A stretch of 35,883 nt of DNA, taken from Temnopleurus reevesii (lineage: Eukaryota; Echinodermata; Echinoidea; Temnopleuroida; Temnopleuridae). This document shows positions 1 to 8,819 of this stretch, piece after piece. The stretch lies in assembly GCA_036244855.1 (NCBI GenBank), contig BQKZ01000924.1:45124-81006 (forward strand), in the 5' to 3' direction. Each line of letters starts with the position of its first letter. The first letter of the stretch is position 1. The notes beneath the pieces are model-generated. The model made no database searches. It saw only the letters and a program-made list of their open reading frames with translations, and had not been told where the DNA came from. A program made the position numbers and the translations under genes.

Positions 1-481
1 CATAACCCGCAGGTTTTCCATCCCACACCCCTCAACCCAAATGCAGGTAAGACATACAACAAACAAAATACATAAAGAGAATAAGAAACATGTGAGCAGT
101 ATATCAGTTAAATCAAGCGAAAGTTCAGAATGAAGAAATGGAGTGGATAGCATCAATTTTAGCACATGGTTTCACTGAGAAATAAAATGATTAGGCCTAT
201 TTGATAACAGTTTTTAAGTTTTGGAAATATTAATTGACTTTGATTGGTTTAACAATTATGATAAAAGAATGAATATGTAGCCAGATATGGTTAAAAAAAA
301 AAAAACTTGTTTTACTAATGGGTTTGGATTTAACTATCTAATCAACAAATCAAATAAATCAAAATGAGAGCTATGATGAATATATAGAATTGAAAATTCG
401 TTGTAGGCCTTTACAAGTAAAGATCAAGTCTTGCTCTGGACAAGTGATAGGGGGGATTTCTACCCATCAAAGAGGACCTAC
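1..481. other. intronic sequence of HAUS3, no feature recognised
   Basis: This AT-rich stretch lies downstream of the second HAUS3 coding exon on the minus strand and is probably its second intron. The donor GTAGGT is at 481-476 (minus). I found no exon with a matching frame here; the next HAUS3 exon must lie beyond the window or be too short to see. Confidence 0.5.
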
Positions 482-1338
482 TTTAATTTTTCTGGTGATA
501 GATCCTCCGCATCTCCTGTATTAGAGCTGCCCAATGCAGCGGTCAGTTTCTCTCCTTCTAGAATGCCATCACCAGAGGACTCCAAATCCTCAAACCTAAC
601 AGAATAAATAACGATAATAATTAATTTCCCTTAATAGGGCAATTCAATCAACTGCAATGTTGAGATAGAAAGCAATGATTTGCATGCAGTGATTTACAAG
701 TACATGTATACATTTGTAAATGATTACATTGTTGCTAAGGATATATAGAGCAATTTTAGTGATATTTTCATTCACAAAATTCTCTGCGTCAAATGACAAA
801 TAGTTTTACAATGATAATGATCAGGTTTTGTGTATAATTCTTTCTCTTTTTGCAACTATGCATCTTAGAGCACTCACTGGATCAAAAGTTATACAACCAA
901 AAGCTGAAATTTGTTCTACAGCAAATTCAGTTACCTCAAACATGTACATACAGTGTGTGTACTCTAGAACGGTTGGCATATCTCTGAAGAAACCTAGTAG
1001 ATCATCTAAAAAAAATGCCACAGTCACATAGTAGCCCCAAATGTACACAATTCAAAATGACTCCTTGTTCGGAGGCAGTTAACAGTGAACTGAACAAAGA
1101 GTTATGTTCAATCGTATCGCTTCTGAGCTTCTATGTGACTGGGGCATATGTTCACTTACTCTGATATCTCTTGACTAGAAAGTACATTGGCTGGTCCAAC
1201 ATTGTCTATGAACCAATCCAAGAAAGGCGAAATGGACTCGTTCTCAAACAGCCAATCAAAAGCCTCGGCTTGAAGGTCGTTGGCCTCGGGGTAGTCGAGG
1301 CGTTTCATCACCTCCTTCAATCTGCGTCCGTTATTCAT
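482..1338 (-). CDS. HAUS3: HAUS augmin-like complex subunit 3, 5' end (first two coding exons)
   Basis: HAUS3 is a subunit of augmin, the eight-protein complex that recruits gamma-tubulin to existing spindle microtubules for branching nucleation. Two minus-strand exons are visible: 1338-1160 (59 codons plus 2 nt) and 595-482. They join in frame across GA|G, with donor GTAAGT at 1159-1154 and acceptor TTCTGTTAG just above 595; a second donor GTAGGT follows 482. About 97 residues result. They resemble the N terminus of vertebrate HAUS3: a basic start, a YP-A-DL turn, AEAFDWLFENE, FLDWFIDNV, NVLS, then a SGDGILEGEKL block matching the SGKPILEG-like block of the human protein. The ATG at 1338 fits the family's N-terminal length. 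The rest of the roughly 600-residue coiled-coil protein lies off the left edge. The call rests on remembered family sequence, but the block order and spacing agree well. Confidence 0.85.
1064..1147. repeat. degraded half-copy of the GGTCCTATGTGAC palindromic MITE family
   Basis: The words TTGTTCGGAGGCAGTTAAC and CTATGTGACTGGGGC match, in order, the centre and right arm of the palindromic elements at 25955-26087 and 26199-26333. The middle has drifted and the left arm is missing. It lies in HAUS3 intron sequence. Confidence 0.5.
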
Positions 1339-1360
1339 TCTGGTTCAGGGGTTTCAGCAT
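1331..1360 (-). promoter_or_regulatory. upstream ORF overlapping the HAUS3 start codon
   Basis: On the minus strand an ATG at 1360-1358 opens a nine-codon ORF (MLKPLNQNE) whose TAA stop (1333-1331) lies just past the HAUS3 ATG (1338-1336), in another frame. Its ATG has G at -3. The same leader exon begins at 1384, just after a strong acceptor (TTTCACTGTTTCAG), so the uORF is in the mRNA if that acceptor is used. It could limit HAUS3 translation; this is inference. Confidence 0.45.
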
Positions 1361-1786
1361 GGCTCGAAGGAAAGTAGAAAATTCCTGAAACAGTGAAAGA
1401 AAATACAATGAAAAGGAAAGAAATGAATTCCCATTAAAGAGGATTCAGTCTACTTTTAGTCTTAGGCAGGATTTACTGAACAAGCCAGTGCCTGCTGAAA
1501 TTTACAAAGTACCAGTGGAGCAAATGATCAGAGTTGGGAAGATGTTTGATCAAATTTAAATACCCATTATGCTAGATGAATAATTGCAATGGTGCATCTG
1601 AAAACAATTGAACGCAGGCTACTAATACTTACTAGGATTCAGTGCAAAATAATGTCACATTCACTCATTATCAACTATGTCTATGTTCTACCTATTTCAA
1701 TCCCAATTCTGAAGAGTGTACTCATAATTCAAGAAAAAAACTTGTTACCCGTCATGCCCCTACCCGTGGTGGTATTTTTCAGAAGG

Positions 1787-2090
1787 CAGTGTATACCGCC
1801 ACACGCGTGTATGTACAAAGTGAATAGAGCTATATAGTCTTTCATTTCAGACACCGTTTGAAAAACTAAAAACCTCATATTTTATTTTCGTTTTGGAGAT
1901 TTATTTGGGGGTTTTGACAGGGTTTATGCACAATTATTATTTCAATATAAATTTACAAAGACTTATCGTGATTTCACATTACTTCATTCCCGAGATATAA
2001 GCATTATAATTTCTCAAAACATGTGGCTGTATCCAAGGCAAAAGACAAGGGTTTGGATACAGCCACACGTGTGTGGCGGTATACACAGCC
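1787..2090. repeat. inverted-repeat element (GTATACCGCCACAC ends)
   Basis: GTGTATACCGCCACACGCGT at 1789 is answered by the complement of ACACGTGTGTGGCGGTATAC near 2066-2085. A second inner pair, TGTGGCTGTATCCAAG and TTTGGATACAGCCACAC (about 2031-2067), makes a hairpin. It is probably a MITE of about 300 bp, with no coding content seen. Confidence 0.5.
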
Positions 2091-2389
2091 TTTTCAGAAA
2101 TCTTGTGCCTTTAAGGCTTTATGGTGCTGCTTAGACCGATAAAACGGGTCTATTTCGATCAGGATTTGCTCCGCTGAGGCTATCGCCTGGCTACGCATCC
2201 TTCCTCAATAGACCGTTAACGGCGCTAGAGACGCCTGTGATGAAGCCCCAAAATACCCTCGGCAAATGGAGGTCGCCACCAAAAATCACGATAAAAATCA
2301 TGAAAAATGGTGTAAACCTCCATTTTTTCGATTAAAAAAAAGTTTAATCATAGGATAATGTTATAAAGATGTAAAAACGTACCTTTTAT

Positions 2390-2700
2390 TCCATTTGAAT
2401 GCTAGAAATTAAATATTAGGGCAGTATCCGTGGAATTTCAGCTCTCGCCGTCTCAAAACAAGTCCGATAGAACCTAAAATAAAAGACTTTCCCTGATTGG
2501 CTGACCATTAACCTTTGACCTCAAAAAGTCGATCGATTATGAATATTCATTGTATGCAAATCACGATAGCGATGTACTTTGTCGTCGCCATCGTGTTGAG
2601 ATATCGAGCTCGGTCACCTTAACCTTATGAATATTAATTTGATATATATAGAAAGACGACTGTGATTGGCTGACGTTTGTACGTGTAAAACTCAACGAGA
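2390..2700 (-). promoter_or_regulatory. possible HAUS3 promoter and leader exon
   Basis: Two CCAAT boxes in the same context (GTCAGCCAATCA), read on the minus strand, lie near 2503-2512 and 2659-2669. About 115 nt past the nearer box is a strong donor, AAAAG|GTACGT, at about 2389-2384. This layout fits a promoter plus a 5' non-coding exon spliced to the acceptor above 1384. The plus-strand sequence also has an ATGCAAAT-like octamer near 2554. No transcript evidence is available. Confidence 0.3.
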
Positions 2701-2948
2701 ATCGAAAAGTTGTTGTGATACCCTCTGATTTTCACGCAGAAAACACAGATTTTCAAGGTTTTTGGGGGAAACCTTCAAGGTAATCTGAAAACTTATATAT
2801 TTTTTGATCGTATTCATAGTTAAGTTAATATTTTCATGGATCCTACTAGCTAATTTTCGTGAGGGTGCGCGGCAGCACCCCAACTCCCATAGACGCTGTG
2901 CATTATAGCTTCAACAACCTGCACTACACGCTGAATTGGGGCGTTTTC

Positions 2949-3026
2949 TGACTCTCTGGAGGGGGCACCATCAAAAGTCAGACATCGTTATTTAAAAAAA
3001 AACCCTCCGAGAGTCAGATTTTTCTG
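2949..3026. repeat. short inverted repeat with CTGACTCTC arms
   Basis: TCTGACTCTCTGGAGGG (about 2949-2965) pairs with CCCTCCGAGAGTCAGA (about 3003-3019) across a 40-bp spacer. It is probably a small foldback element. Confidence 0.45.
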
Positions 3027-3271
3027 TCTACATGTAGGTGCTGCTATGTTTGCCAAATCTCAGAACAGGTGATTGTACCACAACCTGTCTTCCATCGATC
3101 GATCGTTCACAGCTAATGAGCTAGGGCCATGGTGCAAGCTAAGATTCTTGGTGATGTTTAATTTTCACCAATTTTGCTTCCGTGAACTTGCCTAAGTTTT
3201 CCTTCATGAGAACGCCCAGTCATGCCAAATACTAAAACTCTTGTCTCCTGGGGGCTGTTAGTGTTAAAAAC

Positions 3272-3895
3272 TCTTATGGTCCGCTCATATAAAGGCACGC
3301 ATAATAAAAAGGCACGCATTCAAAATGCGCATTTTATCTATGGCAAATACGCGCTAGAAAAACTCTGTGGCTTGTCTATGCATGGGACTAAGGAAGCTTT
3401 TGCGAACGTAATTTTTTGCTAATGCAGTCAAGAATTGGGCACAAAATTGTTAGTTTTCTTTAATACCAATGATTCTATACTATTTCATATTGATCTCTAG
3501 AATATTTATGACGTTAGGAAGTAGAAAATATAGCAATACAAGTTGATAATTATTGTTTATTTGATCGGCAAAAGAGCAGTGCCTGCCTTTATGGTCCGCT
3601 CATATAAAGGCACGCGTAATAAAAAGGCACGCATTCAAAATGCGCGTTTTATCTATGGCAAATACGCGCTAGAAACACTCTGTGGCTTGTCTATGCATGG
3701 GACTAAGGAAGCCTTTGCAAACCTAATTTTTTGCTAATGCAGTCAAGAATTGGGCACAAAATCGTGTTTTCTTTAATACCAATGATTTTATACTATTTCA
3801 TATTAATCTCTAGAATTTTTATGACATTAGGAAGTAGAAAATATAGCAATGAAAGTTGATAATTATCGTTTATTTGATCGGCAAAAGAGCAGTGC
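3272..3895 (+). repeat. tandem duplication of a ~315-bp unit
   Basis: Two direct copies run from about 3272 and 3588. Both contain GGTCCGCTCATATAAAGGCA, AATGCGC, TGGCTTGTCTATGCATGGGA and end in GGCAAAAGAGCAGTGC. They differ by scattered point changes and a few small indels. Each holds an open frame of about 50 codons, but changes between the copies include more replacements than silent ones, so I do not call it a gene. Both copies carry a TATA-like CATATAAAGG. Confidence 0.8.
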
Positions 3896-4305
3896 GTGCC
3901 TTTAAATGTGTTCCAAAGACTACTACAGTTTGAAAGACGTTGTCGGAAACTGTTCCTCGTAGACGATTTTGTGCTTTTTTTCTGGTAAATATTTATATCT
4001 TCATAATCTTCAGAATATTCTCCTTCGAGTGATACCAGATTCATTGATTGAATGATACATTTTACTGTTTTATATTTGCTCAGAAATAAGGTGCGTGCCT
4101 TTATAGACTTCCATCATAAATGTGTTCCAAAAACCACTACGTCTACAGTTTGAAAGACGTTGTCAGAAACTGTTCCTTGTGGACGATTTTTCTGCTTTTT
4201 TCTGTTCAATATTTATATCTCCATAATCCTCAGAATATTGTCCTTCGAATGATACCAGATTCAGTGACTGAATAATATATTTTACTGTTCTATATTTGCT
4301 CAGTA
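3894..4305. repeat. second tandem duplication, ~200-bp unit
   Basis: Units beginning GTGCGTGCCTTTA at about 3894 and 4090 share AAATGTGTTCCAAA, GTTTGAAAGACGTTGTC, AATATTTATATCT and TATATTTGCTCAG. The second is longer by a short insertion after its start. The first follows directly on the 3272-3895 duplication, whose last unit ends in the same GTGCGTGCCTTTA word, so this word may mark the duplication breakpoints. Confidence 0.75.
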
Positions 4306-4477
4306 CGGAAGCTTCTAAGTGCCATCGACTTGGAGACTTGTCGAGATATTTTATCTCGACAAGNGATATATCCAGAAATGCTAGGGGGGAACTTACTTTT
4401 TTGATTGAGAACTTGAGTGTATAACATTTACCACAAATACCGGTCATAAACAGTAACACTAACAGATATCTTAACAT
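4163..4477 (-). CDS. speculative two-exon small secreted peptide
   Basis: I do not recognise this gene. On the minus strand an ATG at 4477 opens 27 codons (4477-4397) that look like a signal peptide: MLRYLLVLLFMTGICGKC, with a hydrophobic core and small residues before the likely cleavage. The exon ends at a canonical GTAAGT donor (4396-4391), phase 0. A TATTATTCAG acceptor above 4267 opens an in-frame exon (4267-4163) encoding an acidic, polar 34-residue tail with FEGQYSEDYGDIN and a basic end, then TGA. The product would be 61 residues. The intron would be 129 nt, with a perfect hairpin and one N. The second exon lies in the tandem-duplicated unit; the other copy (about 4029-3930) keeps the frame but has CAA in place of the CAG acceptor and CGA in place of the stop. 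The acceptor has a weak pyrimidine tract, and the gene could be chance. Confidence 0.25.
   Translation of the reverse strand: MLRYLLVLLFMTGICGKCYTLKFSIKKVSSPLAFLDIXLVEIKYLDKSPSRWHLEASVLSKYRTVKYIIQSLNLVSFEGQYSEDYGDINIEQKKAEKSSTRNSF
4337..4363. repeat. perfect 12-bp hairpin
   Basis: CTTGTCGAGATA, a TTT loop, then TATCTCGACAAG. It is followed immediately by a single unresolved base (N at 4364), which may reflect sequencing difficulty at the hairpin. Confidence 0.7.
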
Positions 4478-5095
4478 GTGGGACAACTACAATAATTTTT
4501 CAATATGAACTGCACTTGTCTGACTTCTGTCCGAATCTATAATTACACAATGATGATTCATAACGCCTTACCTTCTAAAATGCACCATGTGATGGTGATA
4601 AAGAGAATTCTAAACGCTGAAATCATCATTCTAAACACTGTTCACGTCTAAAAATCTGTGTAATTGCGATTCACGTCGAGTGCAACAAACTTTATTTCGC
4701 TGTACACGTTTTAAGCACACGGCCGGTCTACAACAAACATGTGTACGTTCTCTTGAGATAAAGATGAGCGAAATACAAAATCGGAGGGTCAACCATGGGG
4801 TCAACAAACTTTCCCTTCACACGTGCGATTGGTGATCAAGTGAATAAGTAATTTTACTATGCTATGCTGAAAAAAAATTAGGTAAATTTTCCACATCCCA
4901 ATGTCTACATGTTCAGTTGGTATTCATTGTAGTTAGCACCATCAGAATCCTGTAAAATGCTACAGATAAATTTTGGCTTATCATATGTAAGATTTCATGG
5001 CAAACACCGATTTGCAGAACATTTTCACTGTTTTTCATCATCCTGATATTGTCATTGGAAACAAGTTTCATTCACAAGCTCATGTATGCTTCAGG

Positions 5096-5180
5096 TCAGC
5101 CCCGCCCATTTCTGCATCGCACCACCTGATGCTTTCAACCAATCAGAAAGCGTATTTCATTACAGCGGCTGTGTATAAAC
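5096..5180 (+). promoter_or_regulatory. candidate RNA polymerase II promoter for the ELOVL6-like gene
   Basis: A GC box (CCCCGCCC, about 5100-5107), a CCAAT box (AACCAATCAG, about 5137-5146) and TATAAA (5174-5179) occur in the usual order and spacing, about 670 bp upstream of the ELOVL6-like ATG and on the same strand. Transcription would start near 5205. A leader exon would then splice to the acceptor ending at 5828. The order of three boxes is seen; the promoter function is inferred. Confidence 0.4.
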
Positions 5181-5810
5181 ACGGATTGCCACCAATTCTA
5201 GCGGACTATTTCTGTTATATAAATGCAAAATAAGAGGAATATAAATCATTCAAATACGAAATAAGAAATAATATAAATTATTTTTAGATATTAATATTGC
5301 AAATTAAGCAACAATATTTGGATTTTAGCTTTAAAAAGATATTCCTTATGTCCATATTTGAAAACTTTCAGAGGGCGTATTTTGTAAAGATCTACCAGCG
5401 TTTTTATAACTGTTTATCTCGGTGGTAATTGCCGGGAATATTCATCAGGCTATTGTAAGTGCGGCTGATCGAGGGTTTGCCTTTGATCTTCTCACTCGAG
5501 CGGGCTGACTGATGAGGGAGTGTCCCAAAATCCAGTAAATAGCATATTTTGATGCAAATCGACCGTGGAACTGTTGAAATTTTGTGAAAATAACTTGATT
5601 TGAAGTGATTTACGTCTTCAGTTGATGATATTCGAGCTCCGCATCGATAGAAATCGTGTTTTTCTGAACTTCAATCTGTCTTGAGAGAACCTCAGTCGGC
5701 TGCTACGGTTTTTTGGATGTTGATTGAAGCTGGGTCGTGTGTTCAACAACATACGATCTCGCCATAGCTGACAGTGTGAGCCTTTGTGTGACTGAGTTTG
5801 AATCACCATA

Positions 5811-5828
5811 TTTTCTGTTTCCTGTCAG
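5811..5828 (+). promoter_or_regulatory. 3' splice site just before the ELOVL6-like start codon
   Basis: TTTTCTGTTTCCTGTCAG is a textbook pyrimidine tract plus CAG, ending 23 nt before the ATG at 5852. It implies a 5' non-coding exon upstream and makes the ATG at 5852 a better start than the in-frame ATG at 5798, which would be intronic. Confidence 0.55.
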
Positions 5829-5851
5829 AAAGCACCAAGAAGTTAAACATC

Positions 5852-6691
5852 ATGTCATCTCTTGGAATAGAACCCGTCGATGCATCCACTCGATTTAACG
5901 CCAACCATTCCACCGTCTTCGCATTCGAGAAATCCTTCAACTACAAGGACCAAATCACCTGGTTCGAAAACAACTGGACTCTGTCTTTCACTTGATGTGC
6001 GGTGTACTTGGTGGTCATCTTCGGACTCCAAGCATGGATGCAGAACCGACCTCGCTACAATCTCCAGTACGCGCTCACCGGCTGGTCGTTCATGCTCGCC
6101 ATTTTCAGCTGGATCTGCGCCCTCCGCCTGGTCTCTGATTGCTTCAAATTCGTCCACACCTACGGCTGGAAAGCATCCATGTGTGACCCCGTCTTCTACA
6201 AAGGTGTCAGCGGGTTCTGGTGCTGGCTTTTCGTCCTGAGCAAACTTCCCGAGCTAGGCGACACCGTATTCATCGTTCTCCGCAAGCAGCGTCTAATTTT
6301 TCTCCACTGGTACCACCACATCACCGTTCTTCTTTACTCCTGGTACAGCTATGCTCATTACATCGCCCCCGGTCGCTACTTCATCCTCATCAACGCCTGC
6401 GTTCACGCCATCATGTATAGCTACTACACGATCCGTGCCGCCAAGTTGATGCGCATCCCATCGTGGGTAAACATCTCGATTACGACGATCCAGATTATGC
6501 AGATGGTCGTGGGATGCTGGGTCAATGTCTATGCATATCGTCTTCTCAAGAGCGGAGAAAATTGCTCGACAACTCAAGATAACATCAAATATGCATCGCT
6601 TATGTACCTGAGTTACTTCATGCTCTTTGCGCACTTCTTCTACAATGCTTACATCAATAAGAATGTTGTGAAGAAAGCGCATAAAGAATGA
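5852..6691 (+). CDS. fatty-acid elongase, ELOVL3/6 type, single coding exon with an in-frame TGA
   Basis: ELOVL6-type enzymes catalyse the condensing step that extends C12-C16 acyl-CoA with malonyl-CoA in the ER membrane. The frame from ATG 5852 to TGA 6689-6691 spans 279 codon positions, close to the family's usual length (about 265). Visible motifs: FEKSFNYKDQITWFENNW near residues 25-42; KLPELGDT (131-138); the histidine box HWYHH (152-156); HAIMYSYY (185-192); and SLMYLSYFMLFAHFFYNAYI near the C terminus. Several hydrophobic stretches fit a multi-pass protein. Codon 48 (5993-5995) is TGA at the start of the first membrane segment, and homology continues in the same frame on both sides, so there is no indel. 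The exon is rich in C/G at third positions, unlike its flanks. Possible readings are a real null allele, a very recent pseudogene, a one-base assembly error (TGG to TGA is the simplest change), or readthrough. Vertebrate ELOVL6 has several coding exons; this copy has one, suggesting retroposition. Confidence 0.85.
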
Positions 6692-6898
6692 TGAGTGCTC
6701 TACGAGCATAGTCGATAACATAGATAGATTTATATTTAAACTCATATTTTGTACAAAAATGTACCTTGTATTTTGAAATTGTGTGAAGGTCGAATTGGCC
6801 AAATTTACCATCAGTACATGTGCAAGAACGTTGAGTGATTCTATTTTTCACAAAACACAAATATGGAGTTTTTATTATGTCATTAAGGGTCGAGAATT

Positions 6899-6951
6899 AG
6901 CTGTCAAAAGGAAATCTTGAGTTGGTAATATTCCAAGAAGATTTGACAGCT
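6899..6951. repeat. imperfect stem-loop in the region after the ELOVL6-like gene
   Basis: AGCTGTCAAA (6899) pairs with TTTGACAGCT (6942-6951), and the stem continues with a bulge through AATCTT/AAGATT. It may lie in the 3' UTR. No AATAAA is present within about 300 bp after the stop, so the UTR end is unknown. Confidence 0.45.
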
Positions 6952-7514
6952 GGTCGCAGATAATGAGATAAGAGAGGTTAAGTCACTTTGTCGAGCTTGT
7001 GTGCAACATGTAGGCTTTATAGAGACTTAAGGCGGGTACGAAAATTTATCTTTGAAGAACTAACAAAGTCGTTGCCTCACCTTAAAGGTCCTATCTTTGC
7101 CGAGTCACTGCGGGCAAAGTTCACTTATTGAGTTTTACCAATGATGTCATTCATCGGACATATTGGAGGTTATCAAATGACCCCATGTGCATCTGGCGAC
7201 TATAATCCAACATTTTATTGTTCAGTCCATGGGTTTCTGTTTAATTAAATTAACCTCCAAAATGGCTGTTTCTTTAAATTGCACTCCAAGGTATGATATT
7301 ACTGTTTTGAACTCTGTGGTATGAAGTACAGAAGACTTTATTTGGGAAGTCGAACTAAGCTTTGTTGAATCTCATTTACAGCCATTAGCCAATGTTACAT
7401 ACACTCGCCAATTAAGTGACTAGAAACACCCGGTTACTGTAGTAAATTTATCATTCACCAATTAATGATGATCACTTAATATATTTGTCAAAATCTTTAA
7501 TTGGTAGTGGAGTC

Positions 7515-7945
7515 CCAATAGGCAGGTTTACTTATACAGTGGACTCTCATTATAACGAGGTCCTTGGGACCAGAGAAATATGCTCGTTATAATGGAACCT
7601 TGTTATATCTGAGTTACAAAAACAATACAATACAAAGGGAGTTTATATTTTGGGACCATTTTAAACATTACATTGTTATAATGAAAGCTTGTTATATCAG
7701 TGCTCGTTATAATGAGAGTCCACTGTATATGTGCTTTTCTTGCCACTGAACGTACATGTAGTTATGTGGTATTCCTTAAACCGTTAATAACAAGAAGACT
7801 ACAATACTTGGAATCCAGTTTGCAAACATAATTTGTTATAATGTCTGGCAAGCCTTGGTCAAGCCATAGGGTTGTTGAGAACAACCTTTAGAATTATAGG
7901 TATGCATAAAATTTGCATCTATTAGTAAACCTGCCTATCGCAAGG
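7515..7945. mobile_element. outer inverted-repeat element, interrupted by a nested MITE
   Basis: AATAGGCAGGTTTACT (about 7518-7533) is answered by AGTAAACCTGCCTAT (about 7925-7939). Inside it lies the complete element at 7537-7725, so this looks like an older element split by a later insertion. Its right part (7770-7950) is homologous to 13083-13255. Confidence 0.45.
7537..7725. mobile_element. pogo/Tigger-like MITE with perfect inverted ends
   Basis: The 189-bp element starts CAGTGGACTCTCATTATA and ends with its exact complement; the perfect arms are over 20 bp and continue into CGAG. TA dinucleotides flank both ends (7535-7536, 7726-7727), as expected for Tc1/mariner-pogo insertions. Internal words such as TTATAATG recur near each arm. 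There is no transposase; a 61-codon open frame inside is incidental. Confidence 0.75.
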
Positions 7946-7950
7946 TGAGA
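7770..7950 (+). repeat. dispersed repeat, copy 1 (pairs with 13083-13255)
   Basis: Shared words in order: GGAATCCA, TTTGTT, GGCAAGC, GAACAACCTTTA, GTATGCATAAA, TTAGTAAA and CTGCCT. No coding frame is kept. Confidence 0.6.
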
Positions 7951-8066
7951 ATGATCTAGGTCTGCCTAAATATGTTTCATACCCACAGACCAACTTGATT
8001 TGAATGCTGTGAATACAGTAATTGCCTAAGTCTTTCCTAAACAGTGATGTACAGCCCATCATTACA

Positions 8067-8172
8067 GGGCGGTTTTCACTATATTACGAACAATGTCAAG
8101 AATAATGGATATCATTTTCTTTACGAATCAGTGTTGTTCTTACTTTAAGAACGGCTTGGTGAAAGACCACCC
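8067..8172. mobile_element. possible short MITE with GGGCGGTTTTCAC / GTGAAAGACCACCC ends
   Basis: The ends are imperfect inverted repeats of about 13 bp. The right end (AAGAACGGCTTGGTGAAAGAC) resembles a lone end at 14947-14970 (CAAGAACGAGTTGGTGAAAC) and the ends of the hairpin MITE at 33429-33597. Confidence 0.35.
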
Positions 8173-8442
8173 AGGTGATAATTCTTGTAACTTTATCTTG
8201 GATTTTCCTGAAAGACACGAAAGTATAATTTATTAAATTTTAATTTAATTGCTTGGGATTTGTTACAATTCTTTGGGACAACATGAAAAATAATTTGTGA
8301 TACGACATGCAATTACAAACCATTCATTGTCAATAGGTAAACAAGGTATTAGAGTGATGCAGTTGGATGAAATTACACTCTTATGACTTTTATTACTGTT
8401 AAAACGAGCAATCATGTTTGTTGTAACAAATCACTTCCGTTT

Positions 8443-8818
8443 GCATAGCTGCCAACCAGTACGGATTCCTTTCCACATTTCAACTCTATTACACATAGCA
8501 AGGGAGTGTTGAATTGAATAGATATTCAAGATCAGTTTACAGGCGAAGAAGAATATAAACTAACACACCTGTTTCTCCCATAAAAATGCTTTTTCATCCA
8601 CCGAATGAATGTTTTGCTGCTATACAGAATGGCATACCTCTCGATCTTATAAATAGCTTCCAGATGCTTTGCAGCTGATGCCATTGATTCAAGGAGACAA
8701 AAAGGTGGTAGTGTGGACATAACAATGTCTTACTTAATTACTGATTGCCAAATAATAATATACTCCAAAAGCAAGTAAAATAGGAGAAAAATACGGATTT
8801 CGGTTGGCAGCTCTGCGT
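8443..8818. mobile_element. MITE with AGCTGCCAACC inverted ends
   Basis: The left end CATAGCTGCCAACC and the right end GGTTGGCAGCTCTG form inverted repeats that extend into TACGGATT/AATCCGTA. The span is about 376 bp. The same end motif bounds the element at 25334-25535. The minus-strand open frame inside shows no recognisable domain. Confidence 0.55.
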
Positions 8819-8819
8819 T

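Noticed and set aside
3222..3737. Related open frames in the two 315-bp duplicate units (3222-3422 and 3543-3737)
   Set aside because: Differences between the copies are mostly replacements with few silent changes, and there is no recognisable domain; similarity comes from the DNA duplication.
5993..5995. TGA as selenocysteine
   Set aside because: No elongase is known to use Sec, the aligned residue is a membrane-segment hydrophobic, and I saw no convincing SECIS-like fold (ATGA...AA...GA) after the stop.
5855..6811. Long minus-strand open frames (5855-6157 and 6293-6811) opposite the ELOVL6-like gene
   Set aside because: They are antisense shadows of a C/G-third-position-biased coding exon; their translations show no family signature.
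7564..7749. 61-codon frame in the CAGT element
   Set aside because: It lies within a non-coding MITE and its inverted repeats.
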